This document shows positions 1 through 12,618 of a stretch of 64,000 nucleotides of DNA, in pieces. Source of the DNA: Exophiala sp. HKRS030 (lineage: Eukaryota; Ascomycota; Eurotiomycetes; Chaetothyriales; Herpotrichiellaceae); the NCBI GenBank assembly GCA_023897205.1, contig JAHWDD010000007.1, positions 310,001 through 374,000 on the forward strand, given 5' to 3'. Under the pieces are notes generated by a model, which saw only the letters and a list, made by a program, of their open reading frames with translations, was not told where the DNA came from and searched no databases. A program made the position numbers and the translations under genes. Position 1 is the first letter of the stretch; each line of letters starts with the position of its first letter.

Positions 1-161
1 TTACTGATGAGCTGACCATCTCTGACAAAAATTGGCATCTTGACATCTGCAATCGAGCCCATGGAGGAGACCACCTTTTGTCCATACTTGCAGACCCTCT
101 CGGCGAGGTGCTGCTCCTCGGACACACATTCTCTATGATGCTGCTTGAGACCAAAAGACAT
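1..161 (-). CDS. Partial hypothetical protein, 5' end only, open at the window edge
   Basis: An ATG at 159-161 (minus strand) opens a frame of 53 codons with no stop before the window edge. The visible peptide begins MSFGLKQHHRECVSEEQHL and has no domain I recognise. It could be the first exon of a gene continuing to the left, or a chance frame. The frame is too short to judge by itself; codon use is unremarkable. Function is unknown. Confidence 0.3.
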   Translation of the reverse strand, partial: MSFGLKQHHRECVSEEQHLAERVCKYGQKVVSSMGSIADVKMPIFVRDGQLIS

Positions 162-517
162 GCCTAGCTAGCTTGTTAATGGGATTGAATATTTCCGAAG
201 AACTACCTCAGCTATCAAGACTCGGCCCACCGTTCCCATGGGTTGCCGTCTATTTTTCCTCGTTGGGTTTCTCAAAGATTGCTAGAGGACAGACACCCCG
301 GAAGAAAAACAAATGAATCTCAACAGAAGAGTCGGTTTACCTTTGGATTGCCATAGGTCAAAGGTGTGACGGGATATATGCAGACTTTGGCGATTGACTC
401 AAAGATCATGGTCCACAACCCGAGCTATCATCATTGACAGCTTGACCGTTCGGTTGTCTCTGTCAAGAAACTGACGGTTCATCGCCCAGATATGCAACTA
501 CTCGTAGTAGTGTCCAG

Positions 518-602
518 GTTCTTCATCATCATCACCATCATCATCCTCCTCCTCCTCCTCCTCCTCCTCCTCCTCCTCCTCCTCCTCCTCCTCCTTCTCC
601 TC
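518..602. repeat. ATC/CTC trinucleotide microsatellite
   Basis: A run of ATC-type triplets passes into about 20 uninterrupted CTC triplets and ends in CTT/CTC variants. In one frame this reads as poly-Leu, which produces a spurious ORF. It is a simple-sequence repeat likely to vary in length between strains. Confidence 0.9.
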
Positions 603-1235
603 TACGAGTTAGCTCTCCGGCTATACAACCTTTACCGAGCATGTCAAAAAGTCACATCCCTCCCTTCTCACACCACGACAGGCTTGTATCATCTGGGCGA
701 GGAAAGGACAAACTCGGGCCATTCGCTCGTCGATCCGCAAATCCCCCAGTAAATATTACTCGACACATCTCTAGCCTCATATGTATAGATACCTTGGAAG
801 GGGTTCCCACAATTCTGCCCGACATCAAAAGCTCATCCTCCGGGGAATGGTGCCCGTTGGAAGTTTACGTACAGGCAATGATCGCCGGGTGCTCCATTTT
901 AGTCTTGTCTACTACCTCTTGGGAGACAAACATTGCATACGCAAGTGTGTACGATGAAAAGTTGATGTCAATTAACATTCCTTTATTTCAGAAGATAGAA
1001 ACCAACTTTCCGAGGGACCTATTTATTGTATAGGTATTGGTGGCCAGTTAAGAAAATAACCAATGGTCCAGAAATCTATACCTACGTATTTTGTCCTCTT
1101 CATGGATGGGGTATCAGGTCAGGACATAGGTTGGTAGCAAGAAACCATCAAAAAACCCAGACACTCCTCGGTACCTAGGTAATGCAACTTAATCCAATCA
1201 TGTATTCGGTACAAAAGTCCAAATATCGAGCAAAC

Positions 1236-1253
1236 TACCTACCTAGGTAGGTA
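1236..1253. repeat. 18-bp perfect palindrome of the CCTAGG-centred family
   Basis: TACCTACCTAGGTAGGTA is its own reverse complement. It is the longest member of a motif family centred on TACCTAGGTA that recurs in non-coding DNA across the window (also at 1172, 6038, 11967 and 61904). It lies downstream of the dpb11/rad4 stop codon. Confidence 0.9.
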
Positions 1254-1335
1254 TTTATTCTGAGGCGTAAGCCTTCGGAAAATGCTCGCAAAATAGCTCT
1301 CTCTCTCTCGCTCTCCAGAGCTAATTCAAGATCCG

Positions 1336-4039
1336 TTAGATGACCCTGTCAGGAGGACTTTTCTGTTTATGTCTCGTCCGCCTGCCTGCGCCCCATCCGG
1401 CGCAGCTGAGGAGATCGTCGTCTCGGATCTTTCTGTTCTCGGGCTTCGCCCTTGTAATGGCAGGCTGCGGGTCGTGCTCGTCCTGACCGAGTTTCGATTT
1501 CTTTCGGCGTGACGCGGCCAGTTTCTCCCGAAGTATTACTGCTTCCTCGGGGTCCTCATAGCAAAGCTGGGTCATTCGAGGCGTCTCTTCGTCCTCCATG
1601 CGTCGGGCCTGGTTATCAAGCGGGTGGTCGAGGTCATCCATACCAAGCGAGAGCGGAGTTACGCCCGCTGTCATGGTCGTCTTCGCCCGACCTGTGAACG
1701 CGAATGTTTCCCTCTCGGTGGACGAGCCAGTCACTCCTGAGGGTGGTCGCTCCGACGGCATCGGAACAATCTCACTTCCCATCCCGTCGGTGTTCATGCT
1801 GTCGATGGAGCTGGCCCTCGATTGTCGTGGGTTCGACGATACCGAAGCGTTGGACAAGTTGCTGAGCGCTCTTCCGAAGAGCCTGCTCTTCTTCACGGGC
1901 CGCTCACCGCCAGCCGCAGCAGGCTTTCGGCGTATGCCCTGATCAAGGATGTCGCGTATAGCGCCGTTCAGTGCCTGTATACTGCCCGCCTTTTCATCCT
2001 GTTTCGTGGTGCGTGAGTTCTCGTCGGCCCTTGATTTCTTTATGCCTGACTCGCCATCTACTGCGGACAATGCTGTTCGCACGTCTTCCACAACGCCGGA
2101 TTTATTACCAGAAGAGTTCGACGACAATTCTTGAAGTGGGAGATCCTCCTGGACAAATGAAGCTCCCTGAGTCTCGTTCTGATCTAAATCATTCTTTGGT
2201 TTGTCGCTCATGGAGTCCAATTCTTCTTGTGTTGCGGATTTGACCTCCCTAGGATCCTGGTGGATCTCAACGGATACATCTCGAGACTTCGATCCATTTC
2301 GTGTTGCCTTTATTGATCCCATGCTGGTGTGACGGGATTTGCTTCTTGGTCGCTCGCGGCGTTCCTTCTCCTCAGGCCGCAAAGGGACTGTGCTTACCTC
2401 CACGAACTCTCCGCGAGCTCTGAGATCCCTCTTTTCTTCCTCTTGTGACTTTTTGGTCCCCGCTGACTGAACAAGGTAGTCCTTGAATCCTGCCTTTTGC
2501 CCATTCTTGATCGTCGACCATAGCCAGTCTTCCGACACCACCGGTATTCCCCATTCGTGTGCACTACCAAGTTTCTGCTTATTGTGACTACCGCTCCGGA
2601 TCACAAGGACAGATACTCCTGGTGCAAAGGTCTCGACATAACTGCCACCAAGTGTAGCGACAATTTTTGAGACGTGTAGCGTCTCTAACCCTGAAAAGCC
2701 TGATACATTGACTGTGGTCGAGGAAAGCACTGTCGACGATGGCCAAGGGATATACCCAAGCTGGTACCTCGTTGGTGGAATGAATGTCTTATCCAACATA
2801 CACCGTTCCAACCAGAGTTCCGATACTGTTTCGAGACCTGGAATAAAAAGATCCAGATCAGCTGTGCGCCTCTTTCTTCTCACATCGTGAGGCATTATCA
2901 ATAGTGTCTTGTCAGACTCGTGGGTGTCTACATCTTCGGCATCAATGATCATTCCTCCTTCTTCTAGCACAATTCTGCTGATGATACCATGCTATTGGGA
3001 GTCAGTAGGCATTAGAGAAGTAAGACGTCCATCACCTACCTTTCTTTCCTCGAAACCTCTAAAGATGAACTGTCGGCCAGATAGGAACCCAGACCATGAC
3101 TGGGCCTTTTCCGCTGTAGTACTTGAGTGATTTCCTGAGTCTTGATGGGTCGGAACCTCGTTCTGCCTCAACGCAGGCATAGAATCGGAAGGCTGCAGTC
3201 GAGGGCGATCTGCTGTGTCCGCTTCAAAGCCAGCCCCTCCCACGATATCAGTCCACAGATTCTGAGTTTGGCTTCCGAGTCTGGCACTAGCAGTGCGTCG
3301 AAGTTTTCGAGACGGTTCAGGTACACTGGTCTCTTCGCGAGCACGCTTGGCCGGTCGAGGGGAGAGCCGAGGTCGTCGCTTCCAGGAACCGATACCTTGT
3401 TCTGACACCGGTAGATTTGGGTGATATAATGTCTCATCAAGCTGCATTCCACGCTCCAGCGTATCCTTGTACCATTTCAGGCTCACCACTTTCTTCTGCC
3501 ACGACAGGGCATATTCGTACTTTTTGCCTTCTGGCTTTGCTGCAATCAAGTGTGTCACATCTTTGGTGAGATCGCCTGTATACTCTCCGCCATTCTCAAT
3601 CACATTCTGCTGCAGCTGAGCGCGGAAGGAGAGATCATCGAATCCGGTAATACAGATTTTCAGGCCGCTCATAGTCGGCATGCGATACTCGGTGGCCAAG
3701 GCCTCGAGATCTAGTGGCAAGTCCTTGATCCATAGCTCTCTAATGGCCTCGATCCAATGTGGTCTTAGAACTTTGATGTCTTCTCTTTCCCTTGCAACAT
3801 ACTTGTACTTTGCCGTATCAGTGTCACCAACAATAAGATGTGTTGTATCGGAGGTCAGGTCAAGTTTGTGCTCGGCACCCATTTGAGTTGCCAGTTCTGC
3901 ATATCGAGTCTGTGATGAAGGTCAATGATCCAGGAGCATTCTACCACGGACTCCCACTCACTCGTTCTTCTGGTCCAATCGAGGTGAAGCATAGCACAAC
4001 ACCTTGAAGAGGTCGCTCGGCGGATCCTGTATTGCCCAT
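1336..4039 (-). CDS. dpb11/rad4: BRCT-repeat replication/checkpoint scaffold, Dpb11/Rad4(Cut5)/TopBP1 family
   Basis: This scaffold binds phosphorylated partners through BRCT pairs to start DNA replication and activate the Mec1/ATR checkpoint (family knowledge). Three exons are read: 3962-4039, 3040-3909 and 1336-2991, with introns 3910-3961 and 2992-3039, giving about 867 aa. BRCT1 (residues ~8-95) starts with PLQGVVLCFTS and contains THLIVGD; BRCT2 (~106-190) has GLKICITGFDD and THLIAA. BRCT3 (~300-390) spans the second intron and BRCT4 (~400-480) contains WLWSTI. The C-terminal third is disordered, basic and Ser-rich with Lys/Arg clusters suitable for nuclear import, as in other fungal members. 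The start chosen is MGNTGSAERPLQGV; an upstream in-frame Met at 4213 would add 58 residues and is less like the family. Confidence 0.9.
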
Positions 4040-6985
4040 CAGACAAAATCGTTGACGACGGTACGGAAAACAGACCTCGTGTATTCGCTGGCGCCATTCT
4101 GCATGTTGTACGTCCTTGGGTTGGTTGCTGACGAAGCTGAATCGATATGGGTTGTTAAGAGTATTGGCTAAAACGAAGTTATTTTCTGGTGTTCTACGGA
4201 CGCGTCGAGCCAACGCGACGAGGGGCGCTGCGGAGGCTAGTGGGCTCTATATTGATTTGGAGAGCCTACTGTAAGAAGCCCACGCCAGGTTTAGGCATGG
4301 GACTTGCCGAGGTGACCCCGAGTGGACCGCCTAGAAGGCTTGTATCGCTGGGGCTTTCGCTACTTCGATACGAGACATTAACACCCACTCATCGACCAAC
4401 GACGACGATCAAAAATAACCAGGCAACTAACGAATCTCCATCCGGTCATCGATGCGAGTAAGGATCGCGTTTCCTACGGAGTACAATGCAGGGACCTTCG
4501 CTTTGCTGTTTACCCCCTCAAGATCCTCATAACATAAGAAGCAATGCGGATGGCCCGGACCTCGAAGACTACCTAGATTCTAGGTAGGTAAGTCGCCATG
4601 GTCAACCCTTCTTTGGGACGAGAGTCTCAGTGATACTCGACATCTAGCAAGCGTACCTCTCAGTTGAGAGGATGTATTTCAGTAGATCGCTTTCAGATTG
4701 AAGAAGAACCGACAGAAATCGTTAGGTCAAGCCAACCAGCGATTGACTCATAAGTTGCCATTCTGACCGAGGCTGTCTGAGTGAAGACTTCCTTGAAATG
4801 GTGTGAGGGACTTCTAAGCATGATCTCAGTCAGATGTTAATTGGGCCGGCGACGCGCAGCTAGGTCTCTGTCTGACCTTAGCAAACCTCAGCCTCGATTG
4901 TCCACGCATGCTCGCCTCCCGAAGATCATGCAGGGCACATGTTTTGGCATCATTCTGGTTGTGGTAAAGCTTACTGTACAGAGTCAATTCCCCTTCGATG
5001 AGCCTATGACAACCGCAGTTGGTGACGGGTATGGCTCGATTTGGTTGTCCTTTTTCCCTTACTTGTAGGGATGGCGGGGGTTACATACAGTTGAGCACGG
5101 ACTATTCTGTAGCCGATAATGACTTTTACTGATGAAGTTCTGTCTATGTCACTGTTATCAAGACTGGGAACGACAAAATTTCCTCGACGATGGCCGTGTA
5201 GCATGGTGTTGCTTATTGCTCTCACAGTACCTTAAATGTTGCGATTGGTCGTCATAAAACTCCTGCGGATGCTGAGATATTAGGAAAGACGCTGCTCTCG
5301 ATGCGGAAACGTCTTGGGAAACCGTCAGACATTGAAGAACGTCATGGGGTTGAATACCTTATGTAGCACAAAGCATGTGCATGGGCCGCAGATTGAAGGT
5401 TCTCTCGGCCTTGGAAATACTTGATATTCTGACATCTCTGTGTGTGTCGAGTCAGGGGTTCATAATCGGCATGCCTTCTGTTTCATTTGGCGGTGCTGAC
5501 GGGTGAAGATTTCGTTTCCGACCGGAAAATAGTTGAAGAAATGGTCGTAATGCAATGCCTAAGACCTGAGCATCGTGTGGTTGGCTTGCCGGCAGCCTCG
5601 GGTCTCGACTTCCTCGCCTTTCCGCACATTGTGATGCGATTTTATGCGATTTTTTGCGCTTCTGAGTCGCATACAAACTCGTGACAGCTCGGCATAAGGC
5701 AAGCCAGATCTGTCATGAGATCTCACAATGTGGAATGTTTCCAGAAATCAAACGGCTGTGGCAAGCTAGATCTGTAGAGGACAAAACCATGAGCACATGC
5801 ACATGGGAAAAAGTACTAGTGGGCCGGATTCGGATGGGTGGTCAGGCACACGACAAGATAAGTAGTAATAAGGTACGGAGTACGAGCACGGGATACCTTG
5901 GTACACATACGATGTGTTGCGCTGGTGAAAGATTGACAGGACGTGCCCCCAGACAGGCCTGTCATGGCGGCCATGTTGATCAGCCTCATGAATACGAACA
6001 CCCCGTCATAACAAATGATTATCATGCCAAAATTACCTACCTAGGTACAATACCCCTAGGTTCGGTAGGTACCTGAGTCAGATACTCCGCAGGTTGGTAC
6101 GGATCACGTACCTACGGTAAAGACCAAAGCCATAAAGGTGGTATTTGCTCATCCGCACAACCGAAAGTCTCAGCCCTCGTACTCCTCGTACTCTCGTGTT
6201 CATTACGAGCGATACTCTATACCCATAGCGAGGGCACTCACCAGGGTAATCACGCATCTCTGACGCTCTTTGCTACTGTGGTTCTTCTTGGGTACTCCGG
6301 TCAATCGGCAAACCCCGTATCATCCGCTGAAGCCTGGCTAACCGGCGAGCGGGCACAGCACAGCGTATTATATCATCAAGCAAGCTGAAGACCTGACGCG
6401 GCAACGGAGTGACCAGGGCAGCATCACATCAAGGCCCACCGTCTTATCCACTACTGATTGTGGCTCTTACTCCACCCTGTGTCATGCTTGTCATTATTGC
6501 CATCGTTCGACATCTTTTCCCGGCCCGCGAAGAGCCTATTGCTGCTGCTCTTCGCCAATCGAATCCCTTCCAGAACCATTACATTTGCTCACGGGTACAG
6601 TCATTTTCTCACTCGAAGCGGTCGCCGAGCACAAACCCATGAGCAGCTCTTCATTCAGAAACTTCCGTTTTGCTTTCTTTCTTTCGTTCTCACCTCGTGC
6701 AGGAAGCAACTCTCCTCCCATTTGATCAGCCAGCAGTGATGAGGGATGCCATCCTGGTCTACGGCACGCTCTAAGCCGATCTAGCTGCGGCAGTTTCCCA
6801 CTAAAGATCCGATACTGCTGGATTCGGTGAGTAGCAGCCAAGCCAACCCGCAACTGCGGAGTCGGCACGCCTGGTCGTTCCTCTTGCCCTACATTCCATC
6901 ACCTCTGGGCAGGCCTACGATGCTTAGATCTATCCTCTCTGCAATACATGTACACACACGTTGCGAATCGTCAGATTTCTAACAG
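4040..6985. other. Intergenic region between two divergent genes, no gene seen
   Basis: About 3 kb with only short overlapping frames and no domain or splice-linked exons I could join. It carries two TACGGAGTA copies (4475, 5874), an imperfect TACCTAG...CTAGGTA palindrome (4570-4586) and one TACCTAGGTA (6038). It would contain the promoters of dpb11/rad4 and the arrestin gene. Confidence 0.6.
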
Positions 6986-7247
6986 ATGAAGATTCACAGT
7001 CAACCGAAGATTCAAGACCTCTCCAAGTCCTTGACCGGCACCCCTCAAGCCGTCGACATTGTCGCTGAGTCTACGCATCCGATTCACCGAGGGCTAAGCA
7101 GGTCAGTCCGTGAAGCTGGCTTTCTCACGAGACCACGCAAAACGTTTCTTTCGATTATCTCTTCCACCGGCATCTACACAAGCAGTCACTTTACGGCCTG
7201 TGCCTCCTGATCAAGGCTCACGAAGGGGTTCGGTGCAGTCGGGGGAT

Positions 7248-9441
7248 ATGGTGTTTGCCGATACGGGTAGACGTTCTCCGGAACGCAGGGGGAGAAGTTC
7301 GAGTATAATAAGCGGTCCTGTCAGTGGGATGGTGCATCGACCGCGACTCGAGAACGAAGTTCGAAATGCCTCGACTCAAAGAGCGAAAGCCGATGCTGTG
7401 TTGAACATAACCAACCTTTCCGACGAGAAACCGATTGCCAGCGGGAATGGCGTTTCTGTCGCAGTTGCGTTGGCTGAACCTGTCCTATTTCTTCAAGGCT
7501 ACGATGCCAATGACCCATCAACACACAGCACAACTATGCTTCGTGGAAGTCTCGTGCTGCGGGTCACCAAGCAAGCCAAACTGAAGTCAATATCCCTGAA
7601 CTTTCGCGGCAAGTCTGAAACAGAATGGCCAGAGGGCATCCCGCCCAAGCGAGTAGAATTTCGAGATACGACGACAATAATGAACCATACCTGGTCATTT
7701 TTCAACGCCCAAATTCCCTCGGCCGAGTATAGCTACGGTGCGGATATCGTCCAGCTGAACAAAGGTCCCTCAGTCGAGTCTAAGGAGCTTGGAGTTACAT
7801 CCTCTTTCGATTTGTTCCAGCGCAGCGCCTCGCCTGCGAAGCCTGCACCCACCTCACGCGAGATAAAGCGGCTGTCGCTACAAGCGAATCACTCGCGAAG
7901 TTTTGGGAAAGGTGATACCATCAACGGCGGACCTACTGTTGCCCAAAAAGGCTTCAAGGTATTCCACCCTGGAGACTACATTTATAATTTTGAATTACCT
8001 TTAGACTCTCGTCTCCCTGAGTCGATCAACGTGGATCTAGGACACGTCAAATACGAACTCGAGGCATTGGTTGAGCGTTCTGGTGCCTTCCGAGCAAATT
8101 TGGTAGGCACCAAAGAACTGACCTTGATAAGAGCGCCTGCCGAAGGGTCGCTCGAGCAGGTCGAACCAATTGCTATTTCACGCAACTGGGAGGATCAACT
8201 TCACTATGACATCGTCATCTCCGGAAAATCTTTTCCATTAGGCTCGACTGTGCCCATTGCTTTCAAATTGACACCCTTGGCAAAGGTGCAATGTCACCGG
8301 ATCAAGGTGTTTGTCACAGAAAATATTCAGTACTTCACCAATAACAAAAAAGTCCACAGGCTGGAGCCGACCAGGAAGGTCCAGCTGTTCGAGAAACGGG
8401 CAGACGGGCATAGCGTTTCGTCGTATCCTGGAAGCTCTATGCGCATCCTTGCTGGTGGGGGCGTCCCATACGATTATCGCTCCGCGGCAGCACGCGGCGA
8501 AGAGGACATCCCTAGAGACCAAACCAATCTCCTAGGGAACCTCGACAACGATGCTGGAAGCATCGGACCAACCGAAATGGAGTTCAACGTCCAACTACCA
8601 AGTTGTCATCAGATGAAGGACAAGCTGCGGAGCGAGCGTTTACATTTTGACACGACGTACTCTAATATCCAGGTTAATCACTGGATCAAGGTAAGCACCG
8701 TTTCTCTCCAAAGCTGTGAACATACTTTTAACCTGGTTTCAGATTGTGATGCGCCTATCTCGCCCGGATGAGAATGACTCCGCAAAACGACGTCACTTCG
8801 AGATCTCTATTGATTCGCCATTCAACATTCTCTCTTGTCGTGCCACTCAGGCAAATATATCGCTCCCAGCTTATGACGCAGGTGGGACAGCACCTACGCC
8901 GGCTGACGAGTTCGAGTGCGGCTGTCCAGGTGCTGCTTTGAGAAGAAGAAACACACCTCCGGTTTCTCAGAATCGAGTTCCACAAATCAATACTCAAGTA
9001 GGTAATGGACCTGGGGCCGGTGTGCAGAGGAGCTGGACCAATGACTCCGGTGGGCTCGCAATGCCCTCCCAAGCACATATGGCCAACGACTCCAATACCG
9101 CACAGCCAAGACCAATGCATTTGCTGCGAGCACCGTCCTTCAATCCACCCGCTTTCGATGAGGATGAGCCTCCACCACCATTGGTCACCCCTCCTCCGTT
9201 ATACGATAACATCGTGCCTGGAGATTCCAACACTGCTTTGGCCGACTATTTTGCCCGACTTGCTGACGAGACTTCTGATGAGGACGATCGGCTGGATCGA
9301 TCACGCGTGGACTATCCTCTCACGCCTGGGGGGCGACTCAATAGGAGTATGGATATTCCCAGAACCTGGCCACCTCTAGGCTCGAGCTCGAACAACCCAC
9401 AGCCCTCAAATCTTGTAACGTCGACCTCAGTTGCGCAATAA
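7248..9441 (+). CDS. Alpha-arrestin (ART family) ubiquitin-ligase adaptor
   Basis: Alpha-arrestins recruit the HECT ligase Rsp5/HulA to plasma-membrane transporters for ubiquitination and endocytosis. One intron (8691-8742) joins 7248-8690 to 8743-9441. The arrestin-N fold begins at LRGSLVLRVTKQAKLKS and includes FRGKSETEWPEGIPP; the arrestin-C fold covers HYDIVISGKSFPLGS to the RRHFEISIDSPF segment. The Pro-rich tail contains PPPLYDN, a PPxY motif for WW domains, near the middle of exon 2. The start is uncertain. The first in-frame ATG is at 7248, but an ATG at 6986 could be joined in phase by an intron 7102-7225, adding 38 residues with a weak acceptor (GAAG). Closest yeast groups are Rod1/Rog3 or Aly; I cannot assign one. 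Confidence 0.88.
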
Positions 9442-10130
9442 CTCATGATATAGTACATTGTAATTTCAGGCTTCGACAGCAAACGACATAGGAACGACTG
9501 ACGACTCTAACGGGCTTTTGTGATGAAGCGCAGGCGATGCATCTGGACCCACTGGTGCTGAATGGTATTTGAGATTCTTACAGATATTGTGGCATTGACA
9601 TTCGATCTCGGAGAGATTCTGATCGAATCCATTGAGACAGGTGGAACGTTTTTGAGTTGAGGTATCCGTATAGCCTGCGAAAATATTGATCTGTAAACAT
9701 TTAGCTTCCGCAACGCAATTGATTGTAATTACGGTATTCTTTACCACACCGTGCCTCAAAAAGTGGTAGAGTTCTCATAGGAGCCGATTTATTCGAGGTG
9801 CCATTGTTCATGGATGATAAGGAGGGTCTGTAGGGTTCGCGAGTGGACGAGGCTGACTCCCGTCGCCCACGCCAAGGCCGACCTGCACGAGGCTGGCATG
9901 TCGGCGTGCAGCGAGAATTCCTTCCGAGCTCCAATGCTGAAAGCGCAGTTACTGACATTTCGACCAATTTATTCCGGCCGCATCATCTACAACTACCACC
10001 CACCGACTTAGTCGGCAGACACAAGTTGAACATTTCCTGGTCTTTCGAGATGGTCAGATGACCCACCACTCCCCGATTTTCTATCAATTGTATCGTAACT
10101 ACCTGACCAGCAGGTGGCAATCTTTTCAAG
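9442..10130. other. Intergenic region between two same-strand genes
   Basis: Contains the 3' flank of the arrestin gene and the 5' flank of mhr1. Short frames on both strands show no recognisable domain. Confidence 0.6.
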
Positions 10131-11876
10131 ATGGCTTCGACCGTAGCTACAACGGTGGCACATCAGATGCCGCCCATGCCTCTTCCTGCAATGCCACGTA
10201 TACGGCCTCCTCGCATGCTCAAAGGAACGAAGAGCCCCAATACAGACCCTCAACCTCCCGGTGCAGCTCCGAAAGGAAAGTGGTGGGTACAAGGAAAATG
10301 GCGAAATAAGGGATCCAATGCAGGAAAACATGTTGAACAGACGCAAGCCCTACAAATCGCAAAAGCATTACGGCACGAGACGCATGGTCTTGACATATAC
10401 GCATATCGCCACGTCAGGACAAACCAGGTTGTCTACAGCCTGACCAGGACGTTACAGGTATTCAATTCTCTCCGTCCAATACTTCGATGCTCCGAACACG
10501 ATGCTGATTCATGATTACAGGAAGGGAAAATCCTTAAACAATTAGTTTTCCACGGCAAGAAGACTGTGCCAGCATCCGTCCGGATCGACACGTGGACGCC
10601 GTACTTCTCTATACATTTCCCACCCACTCCCGCCGGCGCACTCAGTGGGCTTTTCGCATTCCAGAAGCTCCGGGAACTTAGCTTACAACGACAACTCTCG
10701 CCACCAGATGATCTGATTCGCGTGACAGAGGAGGACATTCAAATCATAAAATCCAAGATCGGCAGTCCATTAGAGTTACAAGAATTACAAGCCCACGATC
10801 GACTCAATGCTCAAATACCCAAGGTCGGCGAGATACTGCCCAAGAAGCTCCGCGGGCGGCGCCTGATGGATCAAAAAGCTACGAGTGTCGCCGATGCCGC
10901 GTTCGTGCTAGACTGGATAAGCTCCGGCTCGGGACCTCTCGAGCGACTAACAGAGGTGGCGGTCAATCGTCTGGCCAGACACCATGATCGGACGAGGCGG
11001 GCAAGGAGGAGAATAAATCGAATCCGTGAGAATGAAGGAGCACAGCAGAAGAAGATCCGAGATAGAATCACTCTGGCTCTCGAGCAACGTGGCCAGGGAG
11101 ACAAGAGCCATTTGCCTATACCGTGGAAGGTGTTGTTGCAGATGAGCATGGAAAATCACGGGTTAATCGATGGAAATGGATTGACTGACGTTGAGAACGT
11201 CATGGAACTGCGCTCTGCGATTCAGGACTGGCAAGCCTACTGTGAGCTCGACCCCAAAGACCTCGACATGGATCTTTGGGCAAAGAGGCAACTGATCGGC
11301 CGCGAGGCCGAGCGGAAAGCCATCAACGAGTGGTTCGAGGTTAATGACAGCCCCATGACAGAGGGTGGCTCTGTATGGAAAGACGTGGCAGCTGCGAGAG
11401 ATTCGGCGCTTGCGGAATTTGACGAGAAGGAGGGCGCAAGTTTGAAGGCCAATCTCGCGGGCAAAGAGAAGCCCGCATGGGCTGAGAACAAGACGGTCGA
11501 GATGTTTTGGGCGGATTTGAACGACGGACTCTTTGCCAGTTCGTGGCCAGAGAACGTGGTTCACGGTCGATTGACACCGTTCGGCGTCGCAAAGGGTCGC
11601 GTACACGGACGGCCCAGCGTGCTCTCAAGCAGCGTGCACGTCATCGGCAGCAACGTCGACGATGGCTGGATGCCCAATGAGCTAGGTGAACCATATGCGC
11701 CGGCGAAGCGCTTGGTAGAATCGGCCGAGGGAAGTGACCTGCAAGGAGACGAAACTGACGTCCCAGGTGCCCGTACACACGGCTCAGCCTTCAGAGAGGT
11801 CGAAGAGGAGTCGTTGGGCTTCTTCGGACGCCTACGTGGCATGCTCGGGGGAAGAAGGCAACGCATCGCCGAGTAG
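10131..11876 (+). CDS. mhr1: Mitochondrial ribosomal protein mL67 / Mhr1
   Basis: In yeast this protein is both a large mitoribosomal subunit component and a factor in mtDNA recombination. Exon 1 (10131-10457) and exon 2 (10521-11876) are separated by a 63-nt intron; the join reads SLTRTLQ-EGKILKQL in phase 0, total about 560 aa. Family hallmarks are KGKWWVQGKW, the HVEQTQALQIAKALR stretch, RTNQVVYSLTR, FHGKKTVPASVR and WTPYFSIHFP, then LRELSLQRQLSPP. A charged Arg-rich segment (RRARRRINRIREN) follows. The C-terminal ~350 residues extend well past the conserved core and lack a domain I know. The Pro-rich N-terminus is not a classical amphipathic presequence. An internal protein or later start is possible, but the ATG context is acceptable. 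Confidence 0.9.
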
Positions 11877-12618
11877 AAGCAGTCGTCCATTATGACGTTG
11901 ACGACGAAGATGGCAACCCCAAACTTTGTGCAGAGTGCCCTGGGCCCAGGAACATGGTGGAATGCCTACCTAGGTAATCAGTGCCAGATCGAGCGCTGTG
12001 GCAACACGTCTCGGTTGCCCATGGCCGGGAAGTCCAGCCTCATCGCCTGTATCGTCAGAAACAACCAGGGGATCCTTCAGCCCTCCCGTCCAACTAGACG
12101 CACAGGATAGCAGGAAGTTTCTTGCTAGATCAGACTGCTCCATGTCAGACAAAGGACGAAAGATCCCCGTTTTCAAGGTGGAGATATATTGATATATTTT
12201 CCTCTTCTCCAGAAAAGATGGAGGATTTGTGGTATATATTTTGTACTACACTACTACTGTACTATTGTATATTCATCACGTCATGACCATATAGAGGTTT
12301 AATAAAAATCAAAGAAGCTCCCTTTCCCCTTTCCGTCATGAATGCATCGTCAAGCTCGTATCCCCGAATTTCCAGAATAGCAAAATGCTCGCGTTACGCA
12401 ACCTTCGAGGGCCAAAAAATAGAAGACGCGGTAAGCCAAAAAGCGTCGACGACACCAAAATAAGCGCTTTTTTCCCCGATCCTGAACAACCAAAACACTT
12501 CCAACTGATTTTTCATGAGCTCATTGGCGTGTCGTAAAGTAGGTTTTGTACATCATAGTCGTGAAAATCGTTTCGCGGCGGCATCCGCGACCCAAGCAGT
12601 TCAGCATGGGTGCCCGGT
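11877..12618. other. Convergent intergenic region
   Basis: 3' flanks of mhr1 (+) and the PH-domain gene (-). One TACCTAGGTA at 11967-11976 and an AT-rich stretch around 12180-12310 that may hold polyadenylation signals. No gene seen. Confidence 0.6.

Larger units (their letters stand above)
162..1335. other. Intergenic region, no credible gene
   Basis: No gene is supported here. It holds a CTC/ATC microsatellite, an 18-bp palindrome (1236-1253), a second TACCTAGGTA copy (1172-1181) and a CT-rich run just before 1320. A 130-codon frame at 641-1033 shows no recognisable domain and overlaps low-complexity sequence, so I do not call it. Confidence 0.6.

Noticed and set aside
492..752. 86-codon frame with a poly-Leu run
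   Set aside because: It is the translation of the CTC microsatellite and has no domain or supporting context.
641..1033. 130-codon plus-strand frame
   Set aside because: No recognisable domain and no splice partner; ATG context and composition are unremarkable. Could be a chance frame.
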